Shown: positions 24,870 through 33,675 of the stretch, in pieces
Numbering within the stretch: the stretch's first letter is position 1
Layout: each line of letters opens with the position of its first letter
From: Actinophytocola sp.
GTDB taxonomy: Bacteria; Actinomycetota; Actinomycetes; Mycobacteriales; Pseudonocardiaceae
Assembly (NCBI GenBank): GCA_009377385.1
Contig: WHUD01000015.1
Coordinates: 18,010-53,215 of the forward strand
Reading direction: 5' to 3'
Length of the DNA stretch: 35,206 bases
Program-made: the position numbers and the translations under genes
The notes under the pieces: generated by a model
What the model saw: only the letters and a program-made list of their open reading frames with translations
Databases searched by the model: none
Told to the model about the DNA's origin: nothing

Positions 24870-26375
24870 TTACTGGCCGCCGGAGAGCTTCTCCCGCAGC
24901 GCGGCGAGCTGCGCGTCGCTGGCGAGCGTGCCGCTGGAACCGGCCGAGCCGGTGCTGCTGTAGTTCTGCTCACCCTTGGTCGCGCCCTGGTCCGGGTCCG
25001 GCGCGCCACCGGCGGCGGCGGCCGCCTCGGCGTTGGCCTTGATGGCCTCGGTGACCTGCTTCATGTGCTTCTCGTAGCGCACGTGAGCCTCGGCGTACTG
25101 CTTCTCCCACTCCTCACGCTGCTTCTCGTAGCCGTCCTGCCACTCTTGCGTGTCGGGGTCGAAGCCCTCGGGGTAGATGTAGTTGCCCTGCTCGTCGTAC
25201 TCGGCAACCATGCCGTACTGCGTCGGATCGAACTCGGCGTCCGGGGTGAAGCCTTCGTTCGCCTGCTTCAGCGACAGCGAGATGCGGCGGCGCTCGAGGT
25301 CGATGTCGATGACCTTGACCATGACCTCGCCGTTGACCTGCACGACCTGCTCCGGCAGCTCGACGTGACGCTCGGCGAGCTCTGAGATGTGCACCAGGCC
25401 CTCGATGCCGTCCTCGACGCGGACGAACGCACCAAACGGCACCAGCTTGGTGACCTTGCCCGGCACGATCTGGCCGATGGCGTGGGTGCGGGCGAACTGG
25501 CGCCACGGGTCTTCCTGGGTGGCCTTCAGCGACAGCGACACGCGCTCGCGGTCCATGTCGACGTCGAGCACCTCAACGGTGACCTCGTCGCCGACCTGCA
25601 CGACCTCGCTCGGGTGGTCGATGTGCTTCCAGGACAGCTCGGAGACGTGGACGAGACCGTCAACGCCGCCGAGGTCGACGAACGCACCGAAGTTGACGAT
25701 GGAGGAGACGACGCCCTTGCGGACCTGGCCCTTGGCCAGCGCGTTGAGGAACTCGCTGCGCACCTCGGACTGGGTCTGCTCGAGGTAGGCCCGCCGGGAC
25801 AGCACCACGTTGTTGCGGTTCTTGTCCAGCTCGATGATCTTGGCCTCGAGCTCACGGCCGACGTACGGCTGCAGGTCGCGCACGCGGCGCATCTCCACCA
25901 GCGAGGCTGGCAGGAAGCCGCGGAGACCGATGTCGAGGATGAGACCACCCTTGACGACCTCGATGACCGTGCCGGAGACGGGCTCGTCCTTGTCCTTGAG
26001 CTCCTCGATGGTGCCCCAGGCGCGCTCGTACTGGGCGCGCTTCTTGGAGAGGATCAGGCGGCCTTCCTTGTCCTCCTTCTGGAGAACAAGCGCTTCCACC
26101 TCGTCGCCGACGGTGACAACCTCAGCCGGGTCGACATCGTGCTTGATGGACAGTTCGCGCGAGGGGATAACACCCTCGGTCTTGTAGCCGATGTCGAGCA
26201 GGACCTCGTCCCGATCGACCTTGACGATGGTGCCTTCGACGATATCGCCATCGTTGAAGTACTTGATCGTCTTGTCGATAGCGGCGAGGAAGTCTTCCTC
26301 CGACCCGATGTCGTTGACGGCGACTTGAGTGAGCTGCGCGGTCGCAGTCGGGGCGGTGGTGGTGTCGGTGGACAT
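24870..26375 (-). CDS. rpsA: 30S ribosomal protein S1
   Basis: Binds mRNA on the 30S subunit and supports translation initiation, 501 aa. Four S1 RNA-binding domains are visible, starting near residues 42 (GDIVEGTIVKVDRDEVLLDIG), 129 (EPVSGTVIEVVKGGLILDIG), 215 (GQVRKGVVSSIVNFGAFVDLG) and 300 (GQIVPGKVTKLVPFGAFVRVE), versus six in E. coli. The remaining ~130 residues are an acidic/Gln-rich tail (YDEQGNYIYPEGFDPDTQEW), then an Ala-rich and Gly/Ser region ending LAALREKLSGGQ, as in other actinobacteria. Start: ATG at 26375 with GGAG 12-13 nt upstream and a TACAAT -10 element behind it. A hairpin terminator follows. It is divergent from a methyltransferase gene. Confidence 0.98.
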   Translation of the reverse strand: MSTDTTTAPTATAQLTQVAVNDIGSEEDFLAAIDKTIKYFNDGDIVEGTIVKVDRDEVLLDIGYKTEGVIPSRELSIKHDVDPAEVVTVGDEVEALVLQKEDKEGRLILSKKRAQYERAWGTIEELKDKDEPVSGTVIEVVKGGLILDIGLRGFLPASLVEMRRVRDLQPYVGRELEAKIIELDKNRNNVVLSRRAYLEQTQSEVRSEFLNALAKGQVRKGVVSSIVNFGAFVDLGGVDGLVHVSELSWKHIDHPSEVVQVGDEVTVEVLDVDMDRERVSLSLKATQEDPWRQFARTHAIGQIVPGKVTKLVPFGAFVRVEDGIEGLVHISELAERHVELPEQVVQVNGEVMVKVIDIDLERRRISLSLKQANEGFTPDAEFDPTQYGMVAEYDEQGNYIYPEGFDPDTQEWQDGYEKQREEWEKQYAEAHVRYEKHMKQVTEAIKANAEAAAAAGGAPDPDQGATKGEQNYSSTGSAGSSGTLASDAQLAALREKLSGGQ

Positions 26376-26398
26376 TAGGTGGGTGGCTCCGGTAATGG

Positions 26399-26404
26399 AT
26401 TGTA
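26399..26404 (-). promoter_or_regulatory. Putative -10 element of rpsA
   Basis: TACAAT (minus strand 26404-26399) is a near-consensus -10 hexamer. It predicts a start site near 26392 and a short ~17-nt leader containing the GGAG site. No strong -35 was seen. Confidence 0.5.
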
Positions 26405-26573
26405 GTTGGGTTGGCTTTCACGTTTCTCGGTTTTGCACGCGCAGTGGTAGCCAGGCGGTAGAGTGCGAGCGTCCAGATTCAGATGGTCGCAGACATCACC
26501 GCAAACGGTGCGCGACCCAGACCCCAGCGGATCTAACTGGGCACAAGGCAGCGCAAACCCACTGCGCTAGAGG

Positions 26574-26579
26574 TATCCT
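26574..26579 (+). promoter_or_regulatory. Putative -10 element of the methyltransferase-acetyltransferase operon
   Basis: TATCCT 54 nt before the methyltransferase GTG, in the divergent rpsA intergenic region. This gives a leadered mRNA with the AGGAGG site. Confidence 0.35.
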
Positions 26580-26633
26580 ACGCGGCCGTTTCGCAGGCGC
26601 ACAAACCAGGGTCCCACCCCGAGCAGGAGGACA

Positions 26634-27461
26634 GTGACAGCTCAGCAATCGGGAACAACCCACGCAGGTGTGGCGCGGGTCGCACATCGCGCCGTCGCAT
26701 CGGCGGAAGCGGAGGCCGCCAACAGCGCATGGTGGGACGCCGACGCAGACGCCTACCACGCCGAACACGGCGATTTCCTTGGCGATGACGACTTCGTGTG
26801 GTGCCCGGAAGGGCTCACCGAGGACTCCGCGCGGCTGCTCGGCGACGTGACCGGCACGGACGTCCTCGAGGTCGGCTGCGGCTCCGCACCCTGCGCCCGG
26901 TGGCTGCTCAAGCACGGCGCGCGGGTCGTCGGCGTTGACCTCTCCCAGGGGATGCTCGGCCACGCCGTCGCCGCGAACGCCCGCACCGGCCTGCACCCAG
27001 CGCTGCTGCGAGCAAACGCCGAACGACTGCCGTTGACTGACGGCAGTTTCGACAGCGCGTGCTCCGCGTTCGGCGCGGTGCCCTTCGTCGCCTCGCTGGC
27101 CGACGTGTTCGGCGAGGTACACCGGGTGCTGCGTCCCGGCGGCCGGTGGGTCTTCGCCGTCACTCACCCGATGCGGTGGATCTTTCCGGACGACCCCGGC
27201 CCTGCGGGACTGACCGTCACGCAGCCGTACCTCGACCGCACCCCGTATGCCGAGGTAGATGAGACCGGCGCGGCGAGTTATGTCGAGTACCACCACACGC
27301 TGGGTGACTACGTCCGCGCGCTGCGCGCCGCTGGGTTCACACTGGACGATCTGATCGAACCGGAGTGGCCGGACGGGCACACCCGGGTGTGGGGGCAGTG
27401 GAGTCCGCTGCGCGGCAGGCTGTTCCCCGGCACGGCGATCTTCTGCTGCCGGAGAGACTGA
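26634..27461 (+). CDS. Class I SAM-dependent methyltransferase
   Basis: A 275-aa cytosolic methyltransferase. The N-terminal AEAANSAWWDADADAYHAEHGDFLGDDDFVWCPEGL is a family-specific lid seen in actinobacterial homologues. The Rossmann core has motif I VLEVGCGSAPCARWLLKHG, motif II VVGVDLSQGML, LLRANAERLPLTDGSFDSACSAFGAVPFV, and motif III EVHRVLRPGGRWVFAVTHPM. C-terminal aromatic segments (YHHTLGDYVRALRAAGFTLDDLIEPEWP) complete the fold. The GTG start has a strong AGGAGG ribosome-binding site 5 nt upstream. The stop codon abuts the ATG of the acetyltransferase gene, so the pair is an operon. It is divergent from rpsA. The acceptor molecule is unknown; a link to translation is only positional. 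Confidence 0.92.
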   Translation: MTAQQSGTTHAGVARVAHRAVASAEAEAANSAWWDADADAYHAEHGDFLGDDDFVWCPEGLTEDSARLLGDVTGTDVLEVGCGSAPCARWLLKHGARVVGVDLSQGMLGHAVAANARTGLHPALLRANAERLPLTDGSFDSACSAFGAVPFVASLADVFGEVHRVLRPGGRWVFAVTHPMRWIFPDDPGPAGLTVTQPYLDRTPYAEVDETGAASYVEYHHTLGDYVRALRAAGFTLDDLIEPEWPDGHTRVWGQWSPLRGRLFPGTAIFCCRRD

Positions 27462-28391
27462 ATGGAGCACCTCGCCGACGCCCAGGCCAGGCTGTGGGCG
27501 GAACTGGACCCGGCACTGCCGGTGCCGGCCGCGCCGTCGGACCCGCCCGTCACGGCGCGGCTGCCGGACGGCACGCCGGTGCGCTGCGGCGTGTACCGCG
27601 CGCGCTACGACGCCGACACCGTGCAGAGCCTCTGGATGCCGCGCGTGGTGTGGGAGGCGACGCCGCTGCTCGGCGACACCGGCGAGGCGGGCATGGCCGC
27701 CGCACTCGAAGGGCTGCGCCGCTGGTTCGACACCGACGTGGCCGCGGAGGAGTCCCGCGACGCCGACACCTCGGTTGAGCTGTACTGGCCGAGCAGGGAC
27801 GTCGACGTCGCTCCCGCGCTGTTCCGGCACGGGTTCGTGCCCACGAGCGTGCTCGCGGTGCGCGCACCAGGCGCGGCCTCCGGTGCCGGTAGCCACGACG
27901 TCACCGTACGAAGGGCGACACTGTCCGATCTGGACGAACTCGTCGCACTGCAGGACGTCGAGCTGCGGTACTCGCTGCGGGTCATCGGCGGCACCATGCG
28001 GGACAACGCCGCCGAGCTGATCACGACGAGCATGCGGCGGTCGGTGTACTTCAGCGGGAGGGTGCTGCTGGCCGAGTCGGGCGGTGTCGCCGTCGGCGCC
28101 GCCGACTGCGGCGTGGCCAGGGCCGCAGAGGGGACATGGATCCAGCACCGGTTGCCCGCCGGACAGTGGGGCTACATCGGGACGCTGTCGGTGTTGCCTG
28201 AAGCGCGCGGCACCGGGGTGGGCAGCGCACTTGTCGACGCGGCGCACCGGATGCTCGACGCCGACACCGAGCGCGGCACGTTCCTGTTCTACGACCTGGC
28301 CAACCCGCTGTCCACGGTGTTCTGGCCGCGCAAGGGCTACCGCCCGCTCTGGACGAAGTGGGTGTGCAAGCCAGCCGCGCTGCTGCGCTGA
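27462..28391 (+). CDS. GNAT family N-acetyltransferase (C-terminal domain)
   Basis: A 309-aa protein translated from an ATG immediately after the methyltransferase stop. Residues ~146-309 are a GNAT acetyltransferase: VTVRRATLSDLDELVALQDVELRY, then the acetyl-CoA loop LSVLPEARGTGVGSALVDAAHRM (V/I-x-x-x-R/Q-G-x-G-x-G/A) and the closing FYDLANPLSTVFWPRKGYRPLWTKWV. The N-terminal ~145 residues (GVYRARYDADTVQSLWMPRVVWEATPLL, then VELYWPSRDVDVAPALFRHGF) look like a degenerate GNAT repeat, giving a tandem-GNAT layout. The acceptor is unknown. The gene ends 7 nt before the stop of the convergent SDR-like gene. Confidence 0.9.
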   Translation: MEHLADAQARLWAELDPALPVPAAPSDPPVTARLPDGTPVRCGVYRARYDADTVQSLWMPRVVWEATPLLGDTGEAGMAAALEGLRRWFDTDVAAEESRDADTSVELYWPSRDVDVAPALFRHGFVPTSVLAVRAPGAASGAGSHDVTVRRATLSDLDELVALQDVELRYSLRVIGGTMRDNAAELITTSMRRSVYFSGRVLLAESGGVAVGAADCGVARAAEGTWIQHRLPAGQWGYIGTLSVLPEARGTGVGSALVDAAHRMLDADTERGTFLFYDLANPLSTVFWPRKGYRPLWTKWVCKPAALLR

Positions 28392-28398
28392 ACGCGCG

Positions 28399-28959
28399 TC
28401 AGTGCACCGGACGCATTACGGTCTCCCCGACGTGGTGCTCGGTGAGCGGACGGTCCGTAAGCGCCCTGCGGACGGCGACCAGGACGCCGTCGACGATCTC
28501 CGCGTGGGTGAGCCACCGGGTGCTGGTGCCCTCCTGGACGTAGCCGAGCACCACCCGCTGCGTCGGATGCCCGGACAGCGCGGGCTCCGGCTCGCCTGGC
28601 GGCACTGAACCACCGTGGACATCGACCACCGGCGCGTCCTCGGCGAGCAGGCCGGTCACCGCGTTGAGGACGGACACCCGAAACGCCGAGTGCACCCACG
28701 ACACCAGCAGGTCGGCGGGGCCGCCCAGCGCGCGACCGGCGTCCTGCGCCAGCCGTTCGGGCCGCTCCCAGCGCGCCTCGACCCACCGCACCCTGCCACG
28801 CGGCGGATCAGCGGACACCCCGCCGGGGGCTTCGTTCACCGGGATCGGGCAGTACCGCCTGCTTGGCACAACGACATGCCAGCCCTGCCCCGCGAGCCAC
28901 CCGGCAACTCCGGAAAGCATGCCGGTGCCCCCGAGCAGCAAGGCTCGATGTGATGGCAT
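28399..28959 (-). CDS. Short SDR-like NAD(P)-binding protein
   Basis: A 186-aa protein with an N-terminal Rossmann motif, ALLLGGTGMLSGVAGWLAGQG (Gly-rich loop at residues 10-17), then VVVPSRR at the end of strand 2, which favours NADP(H). The middle holds PADLLVSWVHSAFRVSVLNAV, where an SDR would have its NNAG-like motif and helix 4. No YxxxK catalytic pair is evident, so it may not be a classical dehydrogenase. It resembles short actinobacterial proteins annotated as short-chain dehydrogenase near polA. Start: ATG at 28959 with no ribosome-binding site but TACCGT 6 nt upstream. It is convergent with the acetyltransferase gene. Confidence 0.75.
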   Translation of the reverse strand: MPSHRALLLGGTGMLSGVAGWLAGQGWHVVVPSRRYCPIPVNEAPGGVSADPPRGRVRWVEARWERPERLAQDAGRALGGPADLLVSWVHSAFRVSVLNAVTGLLAEDAPVVDVHGGSVPPGEPEPALSGHPTQRVVLGYVQEGTSTRWLTHAEIVDGVLVAVRRALTDRPLTEHHVGETVMRPVH

Positions 28960-28965
28960 AACGAA

Positions 28966-28971
28966 ACGGTA
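28966..28971 (-). promoter_or_regulatory. Putative -10 element, leaderless start of the SDR-like gene
   Basis: TACCGT (minus strand 28971-28966) followed by 6 nt and the ATG at 28959. No Shine-Dalgarno sequence is present. Confidence 0.45.
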
Positions 28972-29062
28972 CCGCCGCTGACGCCCGCGTCCTACCGGAA
29001 TGTCGCCCGATCGGCCGCACCAGGGATCGTCACGGTCGTAACCTGGAATCAAGTGACCATCG

Positions 29063-30256
29063 ATGATCGGCCTCAGTGACGACCAACCGCGTGCTGATCG
29101 CAGGAAGCGACTGGCAGGGTTGCTGCTGCTCGCCGTCGTGCTCGTCGCGGTGGTGGTGATCGCGCCCCGGCTGGGCCCGTCACCGCACCGCCCGATCGAC
29201 CGGTTCGAGCCGCCGCCTCCGCTGGCAGGCCCTGAGCTGGTCTCCCGCGCCGGGTCGGTCATCGACGTCGACTTCGCGTCCGACGGACACGGCTTCGCAC
29301 TCTGGGGCCGGTGCACGCAGCCGCTCGACACCCAGCGATGCGGGCCGAAGCTGTTTGTCACCGAGGACGGCGACCGCTGGCACGTCAGGGACTTCCCGAT
29401 GTTCGCCGCCATCGAGGTGCGGTCGCATCACTACCGGCGGCAGGTGGTCGCGCTCGGCGGCTGCAACGTCGCCATCGGCCCGGTCACCGGGCACCGGATG
29501 TTCAGCGATGACTGCGGACGTCGCTGGCACGTGGTCCTGCCGACGCCGAAACGAACGCTCGCGGCCATCCCGGACGGCGCCGTACTGGAACGCTACTGCG
29601 CCGAACAAGGCAGGACGTCGTCCGCATGTGGCGACCCGCGGCTCGTAGTGATCCCACCGGATTCGGGACGTCCCACGCTGCTGGCGACCGAGCCCGCCGT
29701 CGACGATCCCGTACCCGAGCCGGTCCCAGGCCCCGACGGCCGATGGTGGGTGTCTGGCCGCGAGCCCGGCACCGACAGGCCGGTCGTGGCTGTCAGCGAC
29801 GACGCCGGACGCACCTGGTCGGTCACAACGCTCCCGCTCGACGGCCCGGCGGACCGTGTGATGCTGACCAGCACGCAAGCCGGGCACGCCTATGCCGTGG
29901 CCGTCTCGGAGGTCTCAGCGGGCACTGACGAACTCGTCGGCATCTTCCACCGTGCGGACCGGGGCGGCTGGGAACGGACATGGGACGCCACGGCGTCCGA
30001 CGCGCCGGTCAGGGTGAGTGGTGCCCCGATCGCCACGTCCCGACACGTCCTGTACCTGATCGCTCGCGACGGCCTGCGGCATTACCGCAGCGCCGACCAC
30101 GGCCGCACGTTCGAAGCACGCACCGTCGACCGGCCCGTTGTCTCGCCGCGATGGACCAGGGGCGGCTACGTCGCGCGCTCGGCCCAGGAACCGGACCGCT
30201 GGTTCCGCGCGTCGAAGGGCGTGCGCTGGCAGCCGGTCGCCTTCCCGCAGCCGTAG
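29063..30256 (+). CDS. Membrane-anchored Asp-box (BNR) beta-propeller protein, function unknown
   Basis: A 397-aa protein with a single N-terminal transmembrane anchor (RRKRLAGLLLLAVVLVAVVVIAP, residues ~14-36) and a large extracytoplasmic domain. Four Asp-box motifs (S/T-x-D-x-G-x-x-W) are visible: VTEDGDRWHV near 99, FSDDCGRRWHV near 147, VSDDAGRTWSV near 245 and RSADHGRTFEA near 344. Such motifs lie on blades of sialidase, sortilin or YCF48-like propellers. The catalytic Arg triad and nucleophile of true sialidases were not identified, so a binding or scaffold role is more likely. Cysteines (84, 93, 134, 149, 179, 188) suggest extracytoplasmic disulfides. The start ATG has no strong ribosome-binding site. 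It is convergent with polA with 11 nt between stops. Confidence 0.78.
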   Translation: MIGLSDDQPRADRRKRLAGLLLLAVVLVAVVVIAPRLGPSPHRPIDRFEPPPPLAGPELVSRAGSVIDVDFASDGHGFALWGRCTQPLDTQRCGPKLFVTEDGDRWHVRDFPMFAAIEVRSHHYRRQVVALGGCNVAIGPVTGHRMFSDDCGRRWHVVLPTPKRTLAAIPDGAVLERYCAEQGRTSSACGDPRLVVIPPDSGRPTLLATEPAVDDPVPEPVPGPDGRWWVSGREPGTDRPVVAVSDDAGRTWSVTTLPLDGPADRVMLTSTQAGHAYAVAVSEVSAGTDELVGIFHRADRGGWERTWDATASDAPVRVSGAPIATSRHVLYLIARDGLRHYRSADHGRTFEARTVDRPVVSPRWTRGGYVARSAQEPDRWFRASKGVRWQPVAFPQP

Positions 30257-30267
30257 CCCGCGCGGGC

Positions 30268-32967
30268 TCAGTGTGCGGCCTCGTTCCACGACCGGCCGTA
30301 GCCGACCGACACCTCGAGCGGCACGGCCAGCTCGTACGCCGCGCCCATCTCCTTCCGGACCAGCGACTCGAGGACGTCCCGCTCGCCGTCGGCCACCTCG
30401 ATCACCAGCTCGTCGTGCACCTGCAGCAGCACCCGGCTGCGGAGGCGCTCCTCGGCGAGCGCCTTGTGGACGTTGAGCATCGCCACCTTGATGATGTCGG
30501 CGGCGCTGCCCTGGATCGGCGCGTTGAGCGCCATCCGCTCGGCCATCTCGCGGCGCTGCCGGTTGTCGCTGGCCAAATCGGGCAGGTACCGCCGCCGCCC
30601 GAAGATCGTCTCGGTGTAGCCGACCTTGCCCGCCTCGACGACGACCGACTGCAAGTAGTCGCGCACTCCCCCGAACCGGGCGAAGTACTCGTCCATCAGC
30701 TCTCGCGCCTCCGCGGTGGAGATCCGCAGCTGCTGCGACAGCCCGTACGCCGACAGCCCGTACGCCAGGCCGTAGTTCATCGCCTTGATCTTGGCGCGCT
30801 GCTCGCCGGACACCTCGCCGGGATCGACGCCGAACACCCGCGCCGCCGTGGCCGCGTGGAAGTCGAACCCGGACTGGAACGCCTCGATCAGCTCGGCGTC
30901 CTCCGAGAGGTGCGCCATGATCCGCATCTCGATCTGGCTGTAGTCGGCGGTCATCAGCTCGGCGTAGCCGTCGCCGACGACGAAGGCGTCGCGGATCCGG
31001 CGGCCCTCCTCGGTGCGGATCGGGATGTTCTGCAGGTTCGGCTCTGTCGACGACAGCCTGCCGGTGGCCGCGATGGTCTGCTGCAGCGTGGTGTGGATCC
31101 GCCCGTCGTCGCCGACCGAGCGCAGCAGCCCCTCAACGGTGACCTTGAGCCGCATCGCGTCCCTGTGCTCGAGCAGGTGCTGCAAGAACGGATGCTCGGT
31201 CTTCTCGAACAACGTCTGCAGCGCGTCGGCGTCGGTGGTGTATCCGGTCTTGGTGCGCTTGGTCTTGGGCATCTGCAGCTCGTCGAACAGCACCGCCTGC
31301 AACTGCTTCGGTGAGCCGAGGTTGATCTGCTTGCCGATGACGGCGTACGCCTCCTCGGCGGCGCGCTTCACCCGGTCGCCATAGTGCGCCTCCAGCGCGG
31401 TGAGCTGCTCGACGTCGACCGCGATGCCTGCCGACTCCAGCTCGTCGATGACGAGGAACAGCGGCATCTCCATGGTGTCAAGCAAGCTGGTGGCGCCGAT
31501 CCCGGCCACCTCGTCGTGCAGCACAGACGCCAGCTCGGCGATGGCGCGCGCCTTGAGCAGCTCGGCCGCGACCAGCTGCTCCTCGCCGTCGCCGCCGTCA
31601 AGCAGCGAGAGCTGGCCGTCGCCGTCATCTTCTGAGCGCAGTTCCCTGCCGAGGTAGCGCAGCACCAGGTCGTCCAGCGAGAACGACCGCTGTCCCGGCC
31701 GCACCAGGTACGCCGCGAGCTCGGTGTCCGATGACAGACCCGCGACCGACCAGCCCCGCGCGCGGAAGGCGTGCAGCGCCGTCTTACAGGCGTGGCTGAC
31801 CTTGGCGACGTCCGCGTCGGCGAGCCAGTCGGCGAGCGCCTGCTCGTCGGCGGGGTCGAGCTGGGGGACGTCGAGGTAGCAGCCCTCGCCGTTCGCTGCG
31901 GCGAGTGCGAGCGACTGGACGTCGGAGGTGACCGACGCGCCCGTGGTGCGCGCGGCGAACGCCGTCGGCTCACCGCCCCTGGCGTGCTCGGCGAGCCACG
32001 CCGCGAGCGCGCCAGGCGCCAATGCGGCGCCGCGCACGTCGAACCCATGGTCGGCCTCCGGCTCTGCGCTGCTGAGGCTTTCGAACAGCCGGTCCCGCAG
32101 CACCCGGAACTCCAGCTCGTCGAACAGCCGGTGCACCGCGTCGCGGTCCCAGGTGCGCAGCGCGAGGTCGGCGGGGGTGGACTCCAGGTCGACGTCGCGT
32201 ACCAGCTCGGTGAGCTGCCGGTTGAGCAGCACGCCCTCGATGTGGGCGCGCAGCGCGTCGCCGACCTTGCCCTTGACCTCATCGACGCGGTCGACCAGCT
32301 CGCCGAGCGAGCCGTACTGCGCGATCCACTTGGTCGCGGTCTTCTCACCGACGCCGGGGATCCCTGGCAGGTTGTCGGATGGGTCACCGCGCAGCGCGGC
32401 GAAGTCCGGGTACTGCACAGGCGAGAGCCCGTACTTGGTCTCGACGGCGGCAGGGTCGAAGCGCATCAGATCGGACACACCCTTGCGCGGGTACAGCACC
32501 GTGACCTCGTCGCAGACCAGCTGCAGCGCGTCCCTGTCACCGGTACAGATCAGCACGTCGTAGGACAGCTCGCGCGCCTGAGTAGCCAGCGTCGCGATGA
32601 TGTCGTCGGCCTCGTAGCTCTCCTTCTGCAGGACAGGGATGTTCAGCACCTCGAGGACGTCGGTGATCAGCGAGACCTGGCCCTTGAAGTCGTCTGGGGT
32701 GGTGGTGCGGGTGGCCTTGTAGTCGGCGAACGCCTCTGACCGGAACGTCTTGCGCGAGACGTCGAACGCGACGGCGATGTGCGTCGGCTGCTCGTCCCGC
32801 AGCAGGTTGATCAGCATCGACGTGAACCCGAACACTGCGTTCGTGACCTGCCCCGTCGTGGTGCGGAAGCGGTCAGCAGGCACGGCGTAGAAGGCGCGGT
32901 AGGCCATGGAGTGACCGTCGATGAGGAGCAGGCGCGGCTTGGGGCTGGTGTTCTCGGTAGGGCTCAC
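30268..32967 (-). CDS. polA: DNA polymerase I
   Basis: Fills repair and primer gaps, 899 aa. Residues ~1-290 form the 5'-3' exonuclease/flap nuclease (LLLIDGHSMAYRAFYA, YEADDIIATLA, GDRDALQLV, GIPGVGEKTA). Residues ~310-500 are a 3'-5' exonuclease-like domain that lacks the first DxE metal motif (here FAARTTGASV), so proofreading is probably absent, as in other actinobacteria. The polymerase half carries motif A DYSQIEMRIMAHLSED near 672, motif B with KAMNYGLAYGLSAYG near 727, and motif C LLQVHDEL near 848. Start: GTG at 32967; TAGACT lies 7 nt upstream with no ribosome-binding site, a textbook leaderless layout. It is divergent from the thioesterase gene, and with uvrA and uvrB supports excision repair. 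Confidence 0.98.
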   Translation of the reverse strand: MSPTENTSPKPRLLLIDGHSMAYRAFYAVPADRFRTTTGQVTNAVFGFTSMLINLLRDEQPTHIAVAFDVSRKTFRSEAFADYKATRTTTPDDFKGQVSLITDVLEVLNIPVLQKESYEADDIIATLATQARELSYDVLICTGDRDALQLVCDEVTVLYPRKGVSDLMRFDPAAVETKYGLSPVQYPDFAALRGDPSDNLPGIPGVGEKTATKWIAQYGSLGELVDRVDEVKGKVGDALRAHIEGVLLNRQLTELVRDVDLESTPADLALRTWDRDAVHRLFDELEFRVLRDRLFESLSSAEPEADHGFDVRGAALAPGALAAWLAEHARGGEPTAFAARTTGASVTSDVQSLALAAANGEGCYLDVPQLDPADEQALADWLADADVAKVSHACKTALHAFRARGWSVAGLSSDTELAAYLVRPGQRSFSLDDLVLRYLGRELRSEDDGDGQLSLLDGGDGEEQLVAAELLKARAIAELASVLHDEVAGIGATSLLDTMEMPLFLVIDELESAGIAVDVEQLTALEAHYGDRVKRAAEEAYAVIGKQINLGSPKQLQAVLFDELQMPKTKRTKTGYTTDADALQTLFEKTEHPFLQHLLEHRDAMRLKVTVEGLLRSVGDDGRIHTTLQQTIAATGRLSSTEPNLQNIPIRTEEGRRIRDAFVVGDGYAELMTADYSQIEMRIMAHLSEDAELIEAFQSGFDFHAATAARVFGVDPGEVSGEQRAKIKAMNYGLAYGLSAYGLSQQLRISTAEARELMDEYFARFGGVRDYLQSVVVEAGKVGYTETIFGRRRYLPDLASDNRQRREMAERMALNAPIQGSAADIIKVAMLNVHKALAEERLRSRVLLQVHDELVIEVADGERDVLESLVRKEMGAAYELAVPLEVSVGYGRSWNEAAH

Positions 32968-32974
32968 GTCCGCG

Positions 32975-32980
32975 AGTCTA
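32975..32980 (-). promoter_or_regulatory. Putative -10 element, leaderless start of polA
   Basis: TAGACT (minus strand 32980-32975), then 7 nt and the polA GTG. The -35 match is weak. The same 66-nt gap must also hold the divergent thioesterase promoter. Confidence 0.5.
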
Positions 32981-33033
32981 GGGTGGAGAACCGACACTCT
33001 AACGAGCGTGTCCCTTGGAGGAGGAGCCAGAAG

Positions 33034-33471
33034 TTGACCGAGCCGACCGCGAGCAACCTGCTCGCCGACTACACCATCGAACCCGCCTACGCGGATCAGC
33101 AGCTCAACGACAAGGTGGGGATGGTGGTCGCGGAGGCGACTCCGCAGCGCGTCGTCGCGACCATGCCGGTGAAGGGCAACCTGCAGCCGTACGGGCTGCT
33201 GCACGGCGGGGCCAACGCGGTACTCGCCGAGGCGATCGGTTCGATCTGCGCCGCGCTCAACACGGGAGAGGGCAGGCTGGCACTCGGCCTCGAGCTGTCC
33301 TGCACCCACCACAGGGGCGTGCGCAGCGGCACGGTCACCGGGGTCGCGAAGCCGATGCACGTCGGCAGGGGCACCATCACCACCGAGATCGTCATTACCG
33401 ACGAATCGGGCAAGCGTTCCTGCACCGCGCGGCTCACCTGCGTGGTGCGCGATGCGCCGTCTGGCGGCTGA
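33034..33471 (+). CDS. Hotdog-fold thioesterase (PaaI family)
   Basis: A 145-aa acyl-CoA thioesterase of the PaaI/4HBT-like hotdog family, cytosolic and probably tetrameric. The active-site region QPYGLLHGGANAVLAEAIGSICA carries the His-Gly-Gly and the Glu on the central helix expected to be catalytic. LGLELSCTHHRGVRSGTVTGVAKPMHVGRGTITTEIVI is the typical second half. The usual range for the family is 130-150 aa. Start: TTG at 33034 with GGAGGAGG about 9 nt upstream, which decides in favour of this rare start codon. It is divergent from polA, an arrangement I recall as common in actinobacteria. The acyl substrate is unknown. Confidence 0.93.
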   Translation: MTEPTASNLLADYTIEPAYADQQLNDKVGMVVAEATPQRVVATMPVKGNLQPYGLLHGGANAVLAEAIGSICAALNTGEGRLALGLELSCTHHRGVRSGTVTGVAKPMHVGRGTITTEIVITDESGKRSCTARLTCVVRDAPSGG

Positions 33472-33595
33472 ATACTCGCGCTAGTCGGATCTTGGCTACG
33501 CCACGATCGTGCCACCCGAAAGGGCTTCAGTAGTCCAGTTGGCCTCGATTCAGATCACGAAGCCACAACGCTATCTAACGGCTTCACATTGTCGC

Positions 33596-33623
33596 TTGCG
33601 CCGAGAAATCAGTGCGCTAGGTT
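33596..33623 (+). promoter_or_regulatory. Putative promoter of livJ
   Basis: -35 TTGCGC (33596-33601), 16-bp spacer, -10 TAGGTT (33618-33623). A start near 33630 leaves a ~65-nt leader before the livJ ATG, room for the hairpins that follow. Confidence 0.5.
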
Positions 33624-33637
33624 CCAGGCCACATCAA

Positions 33638-33675
33638 ACGTGTGGAACGACCTACGCGGTCGAACTACACGTAGG
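33638..33675 (+). promoter_or_regulatory. Nested and alternative hairpins in the livJ leader
   Basis: Fold 1: ACGTGT (33638-33643) with ACACGT (33667-33672), enclosing CGACC-TACGC-GGTCG (33648-33662). Fold 2: CCTACG (33651-33656) with CGTAGG (33670-33675). The two folds share bases and exclude each other, and both lie just upstream of the GAGGAG ribosome-binding site. This may be a regulatory leader; it may also be chance in GC-rich DNA. Confidence 0.4.

Noticed and set aside
26430..26470. tRNA-like string (CAGTGGTAGCCAGGCGGTAGAG) near rpsA
   Set aside because: No acceptor stem, anticodon arm or T-arm can be formed around it.
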